The position numbers and the translations under genes were made by a program. Shown in pieces: positions 43,411 to 53,666 of a stretch of 64,000 bases of DNA (its first letter is position 1; each line of letters opens with the position of its first letter). Origin of the DNA: Bradyrhizobium sp. AZCC 2262 (GTDB lineage: Bacteria; Pseudomonadota; Alphaproteobacteria; Rhizobiales; Xanthobacteraceae). The notes beneath the pieces are model-generated. The model was not told where the DNA came from, made no database searches, and saw only the letters and a list, made by a program, of their open reading frames with translations. The DNA lies in assembly GCF_036924535.1 (NCBI RefSeq), contig NZ_JAZHRT010000001.1:7130001-7194000 (forward strand), read 5' to 3'.

Positions 43411-44793
43411 ATGCAATCCCCGTTCGAGACCGTGCCCGACGCCGCTGCCATTCCGATCATTTTCGCTACCAAGACGAATTGGGCCGGGATCGCCAGGGAC
43501 CTTCCCGAGCAGGCCCGGCAGTTTGCGGCGGCCAACGATTTTACCGCCAAGCCCGGCAAATGCCTGACGCTGCCCGCGCCCGACGGAAAGATCGCGCAGG
43601 TCGTTTTCGGCCTCGAGGACGAGAGCAGCAAATCCCGCGACCTGTTCAGGCCCGGCGCCCTGCCCGGTCTGCTGCCGCCGGGCGTCTATCGCTTTGCGAA
43701 TGCGTCGTATGATGTGCGGCTCGCGACGCTGGCCTTTGCCCTTGGGACCTATCGGTTCGGCCGCTACCGCAAGAACGAAACGCCCGCCGTCCGGCTGGTG
43801 CCGCCCGACGGCGTCGATGTCGCCGATATCGCGCGGATGGCGGAGGCGGCAGCACTTGCGCGCGACCTGATCAATACGCCGTCGAACGATATGGGCCCGG
43901 AAGAACTGGCGCAGGCCGCGCAAGCGTTGGCGGCGCGGTTCGGCGCCCAGTTCGACTGCATCGTCGGTGATGCGCTCGTGAAGCAGAACTTTCCGCTGAT
44001 CCACGCCGTCGGCATGGCCTCGACGCGCGCCCCGCGCCTGATCGATCTGAGCTGGGGCGATCCCGCCCACCCCAAAGTGACGCTGGTCGGCAAGGGCGTC
44101 TGCTTCGACACCGGCGGTCTCGATTTAAAACCGTCCAGCGGCATGCTGATCATGAAAAAAGACATGGGCGGCGCCGCCAATGTGCTGGCGCTGGCGCAGA
44201 TGGTGATGGATGCGAAGCTGAAGGTGCGGCTGCGGGTGCTGATCCCCGCGGTCGAGAACGCGGTGGCCGGCAACGCCTTCCGTCCGCTCGACATCTTCAA
44301 GTCGCGCAAGGGGCCGACAGTGGAGATCGGCAACACCGACGCCGAAGGGCGGCTGGTGCTGGCGGATGCGCTGGCGCTGGCGGACGAAGAGAAGCCCGAC
44401 TTGCTGATCGACCTCGGCACCCTGACGGGCGCGGCGCGGGTGGCGCTTGGACCGGATTTACCGCCCTTTTACACCCATGATGAGACGCTCGCCGAAAGCG
44501 TCGCAGCCCACGCGAAACGGGAGAACGATCCGTTATGGCGAATGCCGCTGTGGCCGCCCTATGATTCGTGGCTGGATTCGAAGACAGCCGACATCAACAA
44601 TGCGCCGTCGGGCGGCTTTGCCGGCTCGATCACCTGCGCGCTGTTCCTGCAGCGCTTCGTCACCGATGCAAAAAGCTGGCTGCATGTCGATATCTACGGC
44701 TGGACGCCTTCGGCAAAACCCGCGCGCCCCGAAGGCGGCGAATGCCAGGCCGCGCGGGCGATCTACAAACTGCTGAGCGAACGCTATGGATGA
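43411..44793 (+). CDS. Leucyl aminopeptidase family (M17) metallopeptidase
   Basis: A 460-residue cytosolic di-zinc aminopeptidase. The catalytic part has VGKGVCFDTGGLDLKPSSGM and KKDMGGAANVLA (Lys and Asp ligands), the signature NTDAEGRLVLADALAL, and GTLTGAARVALG. The N-terminal ~150 residues are divergent, with a conserved linker RDLINTPSNDMGPEELAQAA. It removes N-terminal residues from peptides, including those imported from outside. Its end overlaps the next gene, an NlpC/P60 hydrolase, by eight bases. Confidence 0.92.
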   Translation: MQSPFETVPDAAAIPIIFATKTNWAGIARDLPEQARQFAAANDFTAKPGKCLTLPAPDGKIAQVVFGLEDESSKSRDLFRPGALPGLLPPGVYRFANASYDVRLATLAFALGTYRFGRYRKNETPAVRLVPPDGVDVADIARMAEAAALARDLINTPSNDMGPEELAQAAQALAARFGAQFDCIVGDALVKQNFPLIHAVGMASTRAPRLIDLSWGDPAHPKVTLVGKGVCFDTGGLDLKPSSGMLIMKKDMGGAANVLALAQMVMDAKLKVRLRVLIPAVENAVAGNAFRPLDIFKSRKGPTVEIGNTDAEGRLVLADALALADEEKPDLLIDLGTLTGAARVALGPDLPPFYTHDETLAESVAAHAKRENDPLWRMPLWPPYDSWLDSKTADINNAPSGGFAGSITCALFLQRFVTDAKSWLHVDIYGWTPSAKPARPEGGECQAARAIYKLLSERYG

Positions 44794-45628
44794 TCCGCGC
44801 CTGACGCCGGCACGACCCGACCTCGCCGCCAAATATCTCGAAGGCAAGGTGAAGGCTGCGCGCTATGTCACCGGCGAGGAATTTTGCGTATGTGAGGCCA
44901 TTGCGCCGGTGCGCGAGGCGCCGGCCGCAGACGCCATGCTGTCGACGCAGGCGCTGAAGGGCGAGCGCGTCACGATCTACGATCGTGACAGTGAAGGCTT
45001 TGCCTGGGGCCAATTGAACGACGATGGCTATGTCGGCTGGATTCCGGAAGGCGCGCTGGCCAAGCCTGCTGCAGCTCCGACGCACAAGGTCACGGCGTTG
45101 CGGACCTTTGCGTTTCCGGGACCGTCGATCAAGCTGCCACCGGTCGAGACGCTGCCGATGGGCGCGCGCGTGACGGTTGCCCGTGAAGACGGCGCGTTCG
45201 CCGTAACAAGCGAAGGCTGGTATCTGCCACGACGGCATGTCGGCGGCCTCGACGCGATGGAAAAGGATTTCGTCGCGGTCGCCGAACGCCTCGTCGGCAC
45301 GCCCTATCTCTGGGGCGGCAAGAGCTCGCTCGGCATCGATTGCTCCGGCCTCGTCCAGGTTTCGCTCAACGCCGCCGGCACCGGCTGCCCGCGCGACAGC
45401 GACATGCAACAGGATGGCCTCGGGCGGACGCTGAGTCCTGCCGAGATGAAGAAATTGCAACGCGGCGATCTGATCTTCTGGAAGGGACATGTCGCGATCG
45501 TCCGCGACACTGAGACCATCGTGCATGCCAACGCGCATCACATGGCAACGGTGGTGGAGAATACGCAGGAAGCGATCGCGAGGATCAAGGCGGCGGGCAG
45601 TGAGGTGATTGCGATCAAGCGACTGTAG
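44786..45628 (+). CDS. NlpC/P60 family cysteine peptidase with SH3b domains
   Basis: A 280-residue predicted gamma-D-glutamyl-diaminopimelate endopeptidase. Two bacterial SH3-like segments (~35-90, PVREAPAADAMLSTQALKGE; ~100-150) precede the NlpC domain: VGTPYLWGGKSSLGIDCSGL with catalytic Cys ~187, GDLIFWKGHVAIV with the catalytic His, and a third polar residue in HANAH. No signal peptide is apparent, so it may work on cytoplasmic murein peptides. Translationally coupled to the M17 aminopeptidase; a peptide-degrading pair is likely. Confidence 0.9.
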   Translation: MDDPRLTPARPDLAAKYLEGKVKAARYVTGEEFCVCEAIAPVREAPAADAMLSTQALKGERVTIYDRDSEGFAWGQLNDDGYVGWIPEGALAKPAAAPTHKVTALRTFAFPGPSIKLPPVETLPMGARVTVAREDGAFAVTSEGWYLPRRHVGGLDAMEKDFVAVAERLVGTPYLWGGKSSLGIDCSGLVQVSLNAAGTGCPRDSDMQQDGLGRTLSPAEMKKLQRGDLIFWKGHVAIVRDTETIVHANAHHMATVVENTQEAIARIKAAGSEVIAIKRL

Positions 45629-45642
45629 TCACCCCCTCCACT

Positions 45643-45744
45643 GTCATCACCCGCGAAAGCGGGTGATCCAGTACTCCGAGACGGGATGTGAGTGAATCGA
45701 GAGGCCGCGGCGTACTGGATACCCCGCATGCGCGGGGTACGACG
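45643..45744. repeat. Dispersed repeat GTCATCACCCGCGAAAGCGGG...
   Basis: A 102-base element with palindromic ends (CACCCGCGAAAGCGGGTG; ACCCCGCATGCGCGGGGT) and the inverted core TCCAGTA...TACTGGA. It lies between two convergent genes and could terminate both. Confidence 0.8.
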
Positions 45745-45750
45745 ACCGCG

Positions 45751-47364
45751 TTACAGATCAGGAACTGCCTCGATCCGGAACGCGGCGGCGAACAGGGCGC
45801 GCGTGTAGTCGCTCTTTGGATTCTTGAACAGCTGCGCGGCCGGCCCCTCCTCCACCACCTTGCCGTGACGCATCACGATCAGATGGCTGGCCAGCGAGGC
45901 CACCACGCGCAGATCGTGCGAGATGAACATATAGGTGAGGTCGCGCTTGCGCTGCAGCTCGCGCAACAAATCGACCATTTGGGCCTGGAACAGCATGTCG
46001 AGCGCGCTGGTCGGCTCGTCCAGCACGACGAAATTCGGCTCCAGCACCACCGCGCGGGCGATCGAGATGCGCTGGCGCTGGCCGCCGGAGAATTCATGCG
46101 GATAACGGAATCGCGTCTCCGGATCGAGGCCGACGTCTTGGAGCGCCTTGACGACGCGCGTCTCGCGCTCTTCATACGACAGCGACTTCTGATGCACCGA
46201 AAGGCCCTCGGCGACGATGTCGCCGACCGACATGCGCGGGCTCAGCGCGCCGAACGGATCCTGAAACACGATCTGCATATCGCGGCGGAACGGCAGCATG
46301 TCCTTGAAGCGCAGGCCCTGGATGTTGCTGCCGAGGAACACGATCGGTCCGTCAGAGGAAATCAGCCGGAGCAGCGCCAGCCCCAACGTGGTCTTGCCCG
46401 AGCCGGATTCGCCGACGACGCCGAGCGTCTCGCCCTTGCGTACGGCAAGGCTGACGCCATCCACCGCCTTGATGTGGCCGACGGTCGAGCGCAGCAACCC
46501 GCGCTTGATTGGAAACCAGACCTTCAGATTGTCGGCCGACATTACCACCGGCGCTTCGGGCCGCGGCGGCGCCGGATCGGGTTTTGGTTCGGCCGCCAGC
46601 AGCGCGCGGGTATAGGCATGTTTCGGCGCGGTGAAGACCTCCTCGACCGGCCCCTGCTCAACGATCTTGCCTGAATTCATCACGCAGACGACGTCGGCGA
46701 TGCGGCGGACGATGCCGAGGTCATGGGTGATGAACAGCATGCTCATGCCGAGCCGGGTGCGGATTTCAGCCAGCAACGCCAATATCTGCGCTTGGACGGT
46801 GACGTCGAGTGCGGTGGTCGGCTCGTCCGCGATTAAGAGATCCGGCTCGTTGGCAAGCGCCATCGCGATCATGACGCGCTGGCGCTGGCCGCCCGACAGT
46901 TGATGCGGATAGCTCTTCAGGCGGGTTTCGGGATCGGGAATACCGACCTGCGTCAGCAGTTCCAGCGTGCGTGCCCGCGCCACCTGCCCTCTGATGCCGT
47001 TGTGCAGCAACAGAATCTCGCCGATCTGCGCCTCGATCGTGTGCAGCGGATTGAGCGAGGTCATCGGCTCCTGGAAGATGATCGAGATGTCGTTGCCGCG
47101 AATCTCGCGCATGTCGTTTTCTGCCGCCGTCAGCAGGTCGCGGCCTCCGAAGCGGATGGTGCCGGAAGGGTGCGAGGCGCTCGGATACGGCAGCAGCTTC
47201 AGGATCGACAACGCGCTGACGGATTTTCCCGAGCCGGACTCGCCGACCAGGGCCACGCATTCACCGCGCTTGACGGAGAACGAGACGCGATCGACCGCGA
47301 GCGTATTGCCGAACGCCACCGAGAGGTCGCGAACATCGAGCAGGGGCTGGTTGATGGCGTCCAT
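45751..47364 (-). CDS. yejF: YejF-type peptide ABC transporter ATPase (two ATP-binding domains)
   Basis: One polypeptide of 537 residues carrying two dipeptide/oligopeptide-type ATPases. Domain 1: Walker A GESGSGKS, signature [14 protein letters not shown], Walker [13 protein letters not shown]. Domain 2: [38 protein letters not shown] short Pro-rich linker joins them at ~265-280. This fused form is typical of YejF. Ends the five-gene importer operon. Confidence 0.94.
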   Translation of the reverse strand: MDAINQPLLDVRDLSVAFGNTLAVDRVSFSVKRGECVALVGESGSGKSVSALSILKLLPYPSASHPSGTIRFGGRDLLTAAENDMREIRGNDISIIFQEPMTSLNPLHTIEAQIGEILLLHNGIRGQVARARTLELLTQVGIPDPETRLKSYPHQLSGGQRQRVMIAMALANEPDLLIADEPTTALDVTVQAQILALLAEIRTRLGMSMLFITHDLGIVRRIADVVCVMNSGKIVEQGPVEEVFTAPKHAYTRALLAAEPKPDPAPPRPEAPVVMSADNLKVWFPIKRGLLRSTVGHIKAVDGVSLAVRKGETLGVVGESGSGKTTLGLALLRLISSDGPIVFLGSNIQGLRFKDMLPFRRDMQIVFQDPFGALSPRMSVGDIVAEGLSVHQKSLSYEERETRVVKALQDVGLDPETRFRYPHEFSGGQRQRISIARAVVLEPNFVVLDEPTSALDMLFQAQMVDLLRELQRKRDLTYMFISHDLRVVASLASHLIVMRHGKVVEEGPAAQLFKNPKSDYTRALFAAAFRIEAVPDL

Positions 47365-47376
47365 GCGCGGGCCCCT

Positions 47377-48555
47377 CTACCGGAACGTCTTGCGCGGATC
47401 GAAGGCGTCGCGCGCGGCTTCGCCGATGAAGATCAAAAGCGACAGCATGATCGCGACCGAGAAGAAGCCGGTGAAGCCGAGCCACGGCGCCTGCACATTG
47501 GCCTTGCCCTGCGACAGCAACTCGCCGAGCGACGGCGAACCCGGCGGCAGACCGAAGCCGAGGAAATCCAGCGCCGTCAGCGTCATCACCGAGGACGACA
47601 CGATGAAGGGCAGGAATGTCATGGTCGCCACCATCGCATTCGGCAGCAAGTGACGGAACATGATGACGGCGTTGGAGACGCCGAGCGCCCGCGCCGCCTG
47701 GATATATTCGAAATTGCGCCCGCGCAGGAATTCCGCCCGCACGAGCCCCACAAGCGAAACCCAGGAGAACAGCAAGAGAATGCCGAGCAGGATGAAGAAG
47801 CCCGGCGGCAGAACCGCCGATATGATCAGCAGCAGATAGAGCGAGGGTATCGCGGTCCATATCTCAATAAACCGCTGGAAGGTCAGGTCGATCCAGCCGC
47901 CGAAATAGCCCTGCACGCCGCCGGCGGCGATGCCGATGATCGAGGACAGGATGGTGAGCGTCAGCCCGAACAGCACCGAAATGCGGAAACCGTAGATCAG
48001 GCGCGCGACCACGTCCCGGCTCTGGTCATCGGTCCCGAGCCAGTTGTATTCGAGGTCGCGGCAGCTGTTGAGCCCCTTCTTCTTCACCACCTCCTTGCAC
48101 TGCTCTTCCGTCAGCATCCAGGTCGGCTTCGACGGCGCCGGGGTCGGCAGGTCGAGATTGTGGGTGTCGTAGGAATAGCGGATCGGCGGCCAGATCATGG
48201 TGCCGCCCTTCTCCGCGATCTGCTTCTGCAAATAGGGATCGCGATAGTCGGCGGTGGTTTCGAAATCGCCGCCGAAGGTGGTCTCGGAATAGTTGAAAAT
48301 GACCGGCCAATAGAGACGGCCGTCATATTTGACGAGGAGCGGCTTGTCGTTGGCAATGAAATTGGCAAACAGCGAGACCACGAAAAGCACCAGGAAGATC
48401 CAGAACGACCAATAGCCCCTTCGGTTGGCCTTGAAGTTCTGCCAGCGGCGGCGATTGAGCGGCGACGGCGCAAAGGCATGGCGGGTGGCCGGAACGACTT
48501 CGCCGAGCGGCGACTGCGTCGTGGTCTCGACCGGCTGGGGCGCGGTGATCGTCAT
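47377..48555 (-). CDS. yejE: YejE-type peptide ABC transporter permease
   Basis: 392 residues. A long, cytoplasmic N terminus and first helix (YWSFWIFLVLFVVSLFANFI) are followed by a periplasmic stretch typical of YejE (LYWPVIFNYSETTFGGDFET) and the DppC-type membrane domain with the EAA loop ARALGVSNAVIMFRHLLPNA. Its ATG overlaps the yejB stop by one base. Confidence 0.94.
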   Translation of the reverse strand: MTITAPQPVETTTQSPLGEVVPATRHAFAPSPLNRRRWQNFKANRRGYWSFWIFLVLFVVSLFANFIANDKPLLVKYDGRLYWPVIFNYSETTFGGDFETTADYRDPYLQKQIAEKGGTMIWPPIRYSYDTHNLDLPTPAPSKPTWMLTEEQCKEVVKKKGLNSCRDLEYNWLGTDDQSRDVVARLIYGFRISVLFGLTLTILSSIIGIAAGGVQGYFGGWIDLTFQRFIEIWTAIPSLYLLLIISAVLPPGFFILLGILLLFSWVSLVGLVRAEFLRGRNFEYIQAARALGVSNAVIMFRHLLPNAMVATMTFLPFIVSSSVMTLTALDFLGFGLPPGSPSLGELLSQGKANVQAPWLGFTGFFSVAIMLSLLIFIGEAARDAFDPRKTFR

Positions 48556-49661
48556 CAGACCTCACGCGCCTCGAAATCGATCCGTGGATCGATCCACATG
48601 TAAGCGAGATCGGAGATCAGGTTGACCACCAGACCGATCAGCGAAAAGATGAACAGCGTGCCGAACACCACCGGATAATCGCGATTCAAGATGCTCTCGA
48701 ATCCGAGCAGGCCGAGGCCATCGAGCGAGAAGATGGTCTCGATCAACAGCGAGCCGGAGAAGAAGGCGTGAATGAACGCGCTCGGAAAGCCCGCGATCAC
48801 GATCAGCATCGCGTTGCGGAAGATGTGGTTGTACAGCACCTGGCGTTCACTGCAGCCCTTGGCGCGCGCGGTCATCACATACTGCTTGCGGATCTCGTCG
48901 AGGAACGAGTTCTTGGTCAGCAGCGTCATGGTGGCGAATGCGCCGAGCGCCATCGAGACCATCGGCAGCGTGAGGTGCCAGAAATAGTCGATGATCTTCC
49001 AGTACCAGGGGAACTGCGACCAGCCGTCGGAAGTCAGCCCGCGCAGCGGGAAGACGTTGAGGAACGAGCCGCCGGCGAACAGGATGATCAACAGGATCGC
49101 GAACAGGAATCCCGGGATCGCAAAGCCAACGATGATCACCGCCGAGGTCCAGGTGTCGAACTCCGATCCGTCGGCGACGGCCTTGCGGATGCCGAGCGGG
49201 ATCGAGATCAGGTAGGTCAGAAGCGTCATCCAGATGCCGAGCGACATCGACACCGGCAGCTTCTCCTTGATCAGCTGGATCACGTTGACGTCGCGGAAAT
49301 AACTCTTGCCGAAATCGAAGCGCGAGAAATTCCACACCATCAGCGCAAAACGCTCCGGCGCCGGCTTGTCGAAGCCGAACTGCACTTCCAGCTTCTTGAT
49401 GAAATCAGGATCCAGCCCCTGCGCGCCGCGGTATTTCGAACTGACGGCGTCAGCCGACGCGCCGACCTGGCCGCGCGGCCCGAAATCGCCGCCGCCGCCC
49501 GATATCCTCGAAGTGCCGCCGGTGTCGGCGCCAGAGAGCTGCGCCAGCACGCGTTCGACCGGTCCGCCCGGCGCGAACTGCACGACCACGAAGGAGACGA
49601 ACAGGATCCCGAGCAGCGTCGGGAACATCAGCAGAATTCGGCGGGCGATATAGCTGGTCAT
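48555..49661 (-). CDS. yejB: YejB-type peptide ABC transporter permease
   Basis: 368 residues, DppB/YejB type: IARRILLMFPTLLGILFVSF at the N terminus, a periplasmic insert with Gly-rich sequence (~45-75, unusual GGGGDFGPRGQ), and the EAA loop MTARAKGCSERQVLYNHIFRNA. Ends with the conserved VNLISDLAYMWIDPRIDFE. Partner of YejE. Begins three bases after the upstream binding-protein gene. Confidence 0.94.
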   Translation of the reverse strand: MTSYIARRILLMFPTLLGILFVSFVVVQFAPGGPVERVLAQLSGADTGGTSRISGGGGDFGPRGQVGASADAVSSKYRGAQGLDPDFIKKLEVQFGFDKPAPERFALMVWNFSRFDFGKSYFRDVNVIQLIKEKLPVSMSLGIWMTLLTYLISIPLGIRKAVADGSEFDTWTSAVIIVGFAIPGFLFAILLIILFAGGSFLNVFPLRGLTSDGWSQFPWYWKIIDYFWHLTLPMVSMALGAFATMTLLTKNSFLDEIRKQYVMTARAKGCSERQVLYNHIFRNAMLIVIAGFPSAFIHAFFSGSLLIETIFSLDGLGLLGFESILNRDYPVVFGTLFIFSLIGLVVNLISDLAYMWIDPRIDFEAREV

Positions 49662-49664
49662 GAA

Positions 49665-51548
49665 TTACTTTGCCTGCTCGAGCTTCGCGGCCTTGTTGGC
49701 GTCATACCACCATAGGATCCGCTCCCCGACGCTGGATGAGTAACTTTCCATCTGGTAGCGCGGCAAGGTCTTGGGATGGTCGAACACATCCCAATACGCC
49801 AGCGGATGCGTGGCGCGGTACCAGTGCGGCACCCAGTACCGCCCGGCGCGGAACACGCGGTCGAAGGCGCGGCAGGCGACCGTCAATTCGGCGCGGGTAT
49901 CGACGGCCAGAATCTTCTCAAGCAATGCATCGATAACCGGGTCCGCGATACCGGCCAGATTGTAGGACCCCTTGGTCGCGGCGGCCTGCGCGGAGAAGGT
50001 CGGGCGTATCGAATCCCCTGGCGTCGCGGAGATCGGGAGGCGCTCCGTGGTCATGTCGAAGTCGAAATCCTCGACGCGGGCGCGGTACTGCACGGCATCG
50101 ACCAGCCGCAGCGTGGCCTCGATGCCGAGCGTGCCGAGATTCTTGAGGAACGCCGCATGGTGCGGCTGGAACGACGGCTCGTCGAGCAGGAACTCGATCG
50201 TGAAAACATCGCCATCGGGCAACAGCCGTTTGCGGTCCTTGACGACAAGGCCGGCATCGGTGAGCAGCTGCGAGGCCTTGCGCAGCAGCGCGCGATCCTG
50301 CCCCGAACCATCCGACACCGGCGGCACGAAAGGTTCGCCGAATACTTCGTCCGGCACCTTGCCCCGGAACGGTTCAAGCAGCTTGAGCTCTTCCGGCGAC
50401 GGCGGACCCGACGCCACCATGTCCGAGTTCTGGAACGGCGAGATGGTGCGCGCATAGGCGCTGTACATCACGGTCTTGTTGGTCCATTCGAAATCGAATG
50501 CGTAAATCAGCGCCTCACGTACGCGCGGATCCTTGAACTGCTTGCGGCGGGTGTTCATGAACCAACCTTGCGCGCCCGCCGGGGCCTGATCGGGCACGAC
50601 CTCACGCTTGACGCGGCCATCCTTGATGGCGGGGAAGTCGTAGCGCGTCGCCCATATCCGCGCGGTGAATTCCTCGCGGTACAGATAGTTCTTGCCGGTA
50701 AACCCCTCGAAGGCGACGTCGCGGTCGCGGTAGAACTCGAGGCGCACGGTATCGAAATTGAAAAGACCGCGGCTGACGGGAAGATCCGCTCCCCACCAGT
50801 CCTTGACGCGATCGAATTCGATGTAGCGATTGGCTTCGAACCTGCCGACCCTGTACGGCCCCGATCCCAGCGGGGTATCGAGCGTCGTTTCGTCGAACGC
50901 CCTGGTCGCGTAATAGGCCTTCGAGAAAATCGGCAGCGTTGCGACATAGAGCGGCACGTCGCGCGCGCGCTTTTCGGCAAACGTCACCACCAGCGTTGCA
51001 TCGTCGCGCGCTTCGGCCTTCACCATGTCGCGCAGCTGCGTGACGACCAGCGGATGGCCCTTCTCCTTCAGGATGCTGATCGAGAAGGCCGCGTCATGCG
51101 CGGTCAGCCTGCTGCCGTCGTGGAAGCGAGCTTCGGGTCGCAGCGTGAACCGGTACGTCAGCTTGTCTGGCGAAATCTGCACGGATTTCGCGACCTGGCC
51201 GTACACCGCATCGGGTTCGTCGCCCGCCCGCGCCATCAGCGTCGCAAAGGTCAACTCCATGCCGCATGCGCCTTCGCCTTTCAGGATGAAGGCGTTGAGC
51301 GAGTTGAATGTATAGAAGGACTGGTTATTGAGGCGCGAGGTGGGAATGGTCGAGAACAAGCCGCCCTTCGGCGCGGCGAGATTCACGTAGTCGAAATGAT
51401 GAAAATCGGCCGGGTATTTCAAGTCGCCAAACACCGACATGCCGTGCATCTCGCTGTCGCCATTGTCGGCGGCGGCGGGGCGAAATCGGCTGGCGCTCAG
51501 CGCACCGATGCCGAGACCGAGCGCGTGCCGACGGGTGAGTAGCGCCAT
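49665..51548 (-). CDS. YejA-like extracellular peptide-binding protein 1
   Basis: A 627-residue family-5 solute-binding protein. LTRRHALGLGIGALSASRFR is a twin-arginine-type leader. The mature part begins near GMSVFGDLKYPADFHHFDYV, NLAAPKGGLFS, the YejA-type start, with later YRFTLRPEARFHDGSRLTAH and KQFKDPRVREALIYAFDFEW. ATG 51548 fits the leader; longer readings overlap the neighbouring gene. It follows a related binding-protein gene by 11 bases and precedes yejB by three, so it is part of the importer operon. Confidence 0.92.
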   Translation of the reverse strand: MALLTRRHALGLGIGALSASRFRPAAADNGDSEMHGMSVFGDLKYPADFHHFDYVNLAAPKGGLFSTIPTSRLNNQSFYTFNSLNAFILKGEGACGMELTFATLMARAGDEPDAVYGQVAKSVQISPDKLTYRFTLRPEARFHDGSRLTAHDAAFSISILKEKGHPLVVTQLRDMVKAEARDDATLVVTFAEKRARDVPLYVATLPIFSKAYYATRAFDETTLDTPLGSGPYRVGRFEANRYIEFDRVKDWWGADLPVSRGLFNFDTVRLEFYRDRDVAFEGFTGKNYLYREEFTARIWATRYDFPAIKDGRVKREVVPDQAPAGAQGWFMNTRRKQFKDPRVREALIYAFDFEWTNKTVMYSAYARTISPFQNSDMVASGPPSPEELKLLEPFRGKVPDEVFGEPFVPPVSDGSGQDRALLRKASQLLTDAGLVVKDRKRLLPDGDVFTIEFLLDEPSFQPHHAAFLKNLGTLGIEATLRLVDAVQYRARVEDFDFDMTTERLPISATPGDSIRPTFSAQAAATKGSYNLAGIADPVIDALLEKILAVDTRAELTVACRAFDRVFRAGRYWVPHWYRATHPLAYWDVFDHPKTLPRYQMESYSSSVGERILWWYDANKAAKLEQAK

Positions 51549-51559
51549 GCGCGATTCCT

Positions 51560-53455
51560 TCAACTGCGCTTGCCGATCTTGGCTGCCTTGTCGGCATCGT
51601 ACCACCACACCGTCGGGAATCCCGACACGCCATATTTGGGCAAGGGGTCTGGATGGCTGAAGCGATCCCAGCGCGCATAGCGCTGGAATCCGTAGTTGAA
51701 TTGCGTAACGCAATAGAAGTTCCAGAGCAGCACGCGGTCCATCGCCTTGCAGGCCGCGATCTGTTCGGCGCGGTTCTTGGCGAAGATGATGCGCTCGATC
51801 AGCGCATCCACCGCGGGGTTCTTGATCCCGCCCATATTGCGGGAGCCGGGCTTGTCCGCCGCTTGCGAGCCGAACCATTCGCGCTGTTCGTTGCCGGGCG
51901 ACAGCGACTGCCCCCAGACAACGGTCGTCATGTCGAAGTCATAGTCACGCGTGCGGTTTTGATACTGCACGTCATCGACCCGGCGTATGTTCACCGAGAT
52001 GCCGAGCCGCTCCAGGGAGGGCTTGTAGAACAGGGAGATTCGCTCGTTGCCCTCGTCGGGACACAGGATCTCGACGCTGACAGGCTGTCCCGAGGGATCG
52101 ACCAGCTTGCGGTCGCGGACTTCGAATCCGGCCTCCTTCAACAGCCGCGTGGCTTCGCGCAGATTGTTGCGGACGGCTTCGGGGGTGCCGTTGACGGGAT
52201 CCTTGTAGGGTGTCGTGAAAACCTCCGCAGGCACCTTGTCCCGCAGGGGCTCCAGCATTTCCAGTTCGAGGCCCTCGGGAAGTCCGGTCCCCATGAAGTC
52301 GGGGATGCCGTCGAAATAGCTGCTATCGCGATGGTACTCGCCGGTCGACAGGGTCCGGTTCATCTCCTCGAAGTCAAAGGCATAGTTGAAGGCGCGGCGC
52401 AGCCGCACGTCCTTGAACAGCGGCCGGCGCAGATTGAAGGCCCAGCCCTGCATCCGCCCCGAACTCAGGACCGGAAACTTTTCCTTGATCACCCGCCCGT
52501 CATGCACCGCGGGGAAGTCGTAGGCGACCGACCATTCCTTGGCGCTGCGCTCGGAATACCAGTCGAACTGGTCGGCCTTGAAGGCCTGGCGTCCGACGAC
52601 GTCGTCGCGGAAGAATTCGTAGCGGAGTTCGTCGAAATTGTCCTGGCCAATGCTGTTGGGCAGATCCTTGCCCCAGTAGTCCTTCACCCGTTCGAGCACC
52701 AGCGACCGGCCGGCGACAAAATCCTTGATGCGATAGGGTCCCGATCCCAGCGGCGGCTCCAGCGTGGTTGCCGTCACGTCGCGCTTGCGCCCTTGTGCGT
52801 CGGTGCCTTCCCACCAATGCTTGGGCAACACGTTGAGCTGGCCGGTGATCAGCGGAAGTTCACGATTGCCGGGGCTGTCGAAGAAGAATTTGACGTCGTG
52901 GTCACCGACCTTCTCGGCCTTGACGATATGCTGGTAATAGAAGCGGGCTCTCGGGCTGCTGGCCTTCGACGTTTCAAACGAAAAAACCACGTCTTCCGGG
53001 GTCACCGGCTTGCCGTCATGCCACCGCGCCGCCGGACGCAGGCGATAGATTACATAGGAGAAATCATCGGGATAGGTGACGAGTTCGGCCAGCGTACCGT
53101 AATAGCTGTCCGGCTCATCGAGCGCCGGGTCCATCAGCGATTGATAGATTCTTGCGACGCCGGCGGGGACTGATCCCTTCAACCCGGCGACCACCATGTT
53201 GAAGCTGTCATAGGTACCAAGCTCGAACAGACGGGCGACGCCGCCCTTGGGCGCATCCGGATTGACGTAGTCGAAGCGCTTGAAGTCGACGGGGTATTTG
53301 ATGTCGCCAAAGGTGGAGATCCCGTGCCGCCATTTCAGTCCATCCGGCGCGGCCTGCGCCAGCGCGGGCGAGGAAACGCCAAAGTTGAGCCCGAGCGCGG
53401 GGGCCATGGCGGCTGCGGCAGTGCCTTGCAGAAGATGTCGTCGGGTGATTGCCAA
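51560..53455 (-). CDS. YejA-like extracellular peptide-binding protein 2
   Basis: The first gene of the operon, a 631-residue paralogue of the protein that follows. The leader ITRRHLLQGTAAAAMAPALG has twin arginines; the mature protein has GISTFGDIKYPVDFKRFDYV, NPDAPKGGVARL, YVIYRLRPAARWHDGKPVTP and RPLFKDVRLRRAFNYAFDFE. I place the start at TTG 53455, with AGGA nine bases upstream; a GTG at 53494 would add 13 residues. Two binding proteins for one permease pair imply a broadened substrate range. Confidence 0.92.
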   Translation of the reverse strand: MAITRRHLLQGTAAAAMAPALGLNFGVSSPALAQAAPDGLKWRHGISTFGDIKYPVDFKRFDYVNPDAPKGGVARLFELGTYDSFNMVVAGLKGSVPAGVARIYQSLMDPALDEPDSYYGTLAELVTYPDDFSYVIYRLRPAARWHDGKPVTPEDVVFSFETSKASSPRARFYYQHIVKAEKVGDHDVKFFFDSPGNRELPLITGQLNVLPKHWWEGTDAQGRKRDVTATTLEPPLGSGPYRIKDFVAGRSLVLERVKDYWGKDLPNSIGQDNFDELRYEFFRDDVVGRQAFKADQFDWYSERSAKEWSVAYDFPAVHDGRVIKEKFPVLSSGRMQGWAFNLRRPLFKDVRLRRAFNYAFDFEEMNRTLSTGEYHRDSSYFDGIPDFMGTGLPEGLELEMLEPLRDKVPAEVFTTPYKDPVNGTPEAVRNNLREATRLLKEAGFEVRDRKLVDPSGQPVSVEILCPDEGNERISLFYKPSLERLGISVNIRRVDDVQYQNRTRDYDFDMTTVVWGQSLSPGNEQREWFGSQAADKPGSRNMGGIKNPAVDALIERIIFAKNRAEQIAACKAMDRVLLWNFYCVTQFNYGFQRYARWDRFSHPDPLPKYGVSGFPTVWWYDADKAAKIGKRS

Positions 53456-53666
53456 GTGCGGAAATCCTGTTGCTTTAAGGGAGCCAGCCAGCACCCAATA
53501 TAAGGCAAGGGTTCGACAAAATACGTTGCTTTTTCCTCATGATATCAACATGGGAACCGCGCCGGTGCGGCGAAACGTCCCGATAACAACAACGCGATCA
53601 CCATGCGCAAACGGCCAGGCATTGCCTGGCCGCTCGCGTCGAAGTCCATGCCGGACTGTCGAAATA

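Noticed and set aside
49776..51542. A 588-codon plus-strand frame
   Set aside because: Antisense to the YejA-like gene, which has a leader and family motifs.
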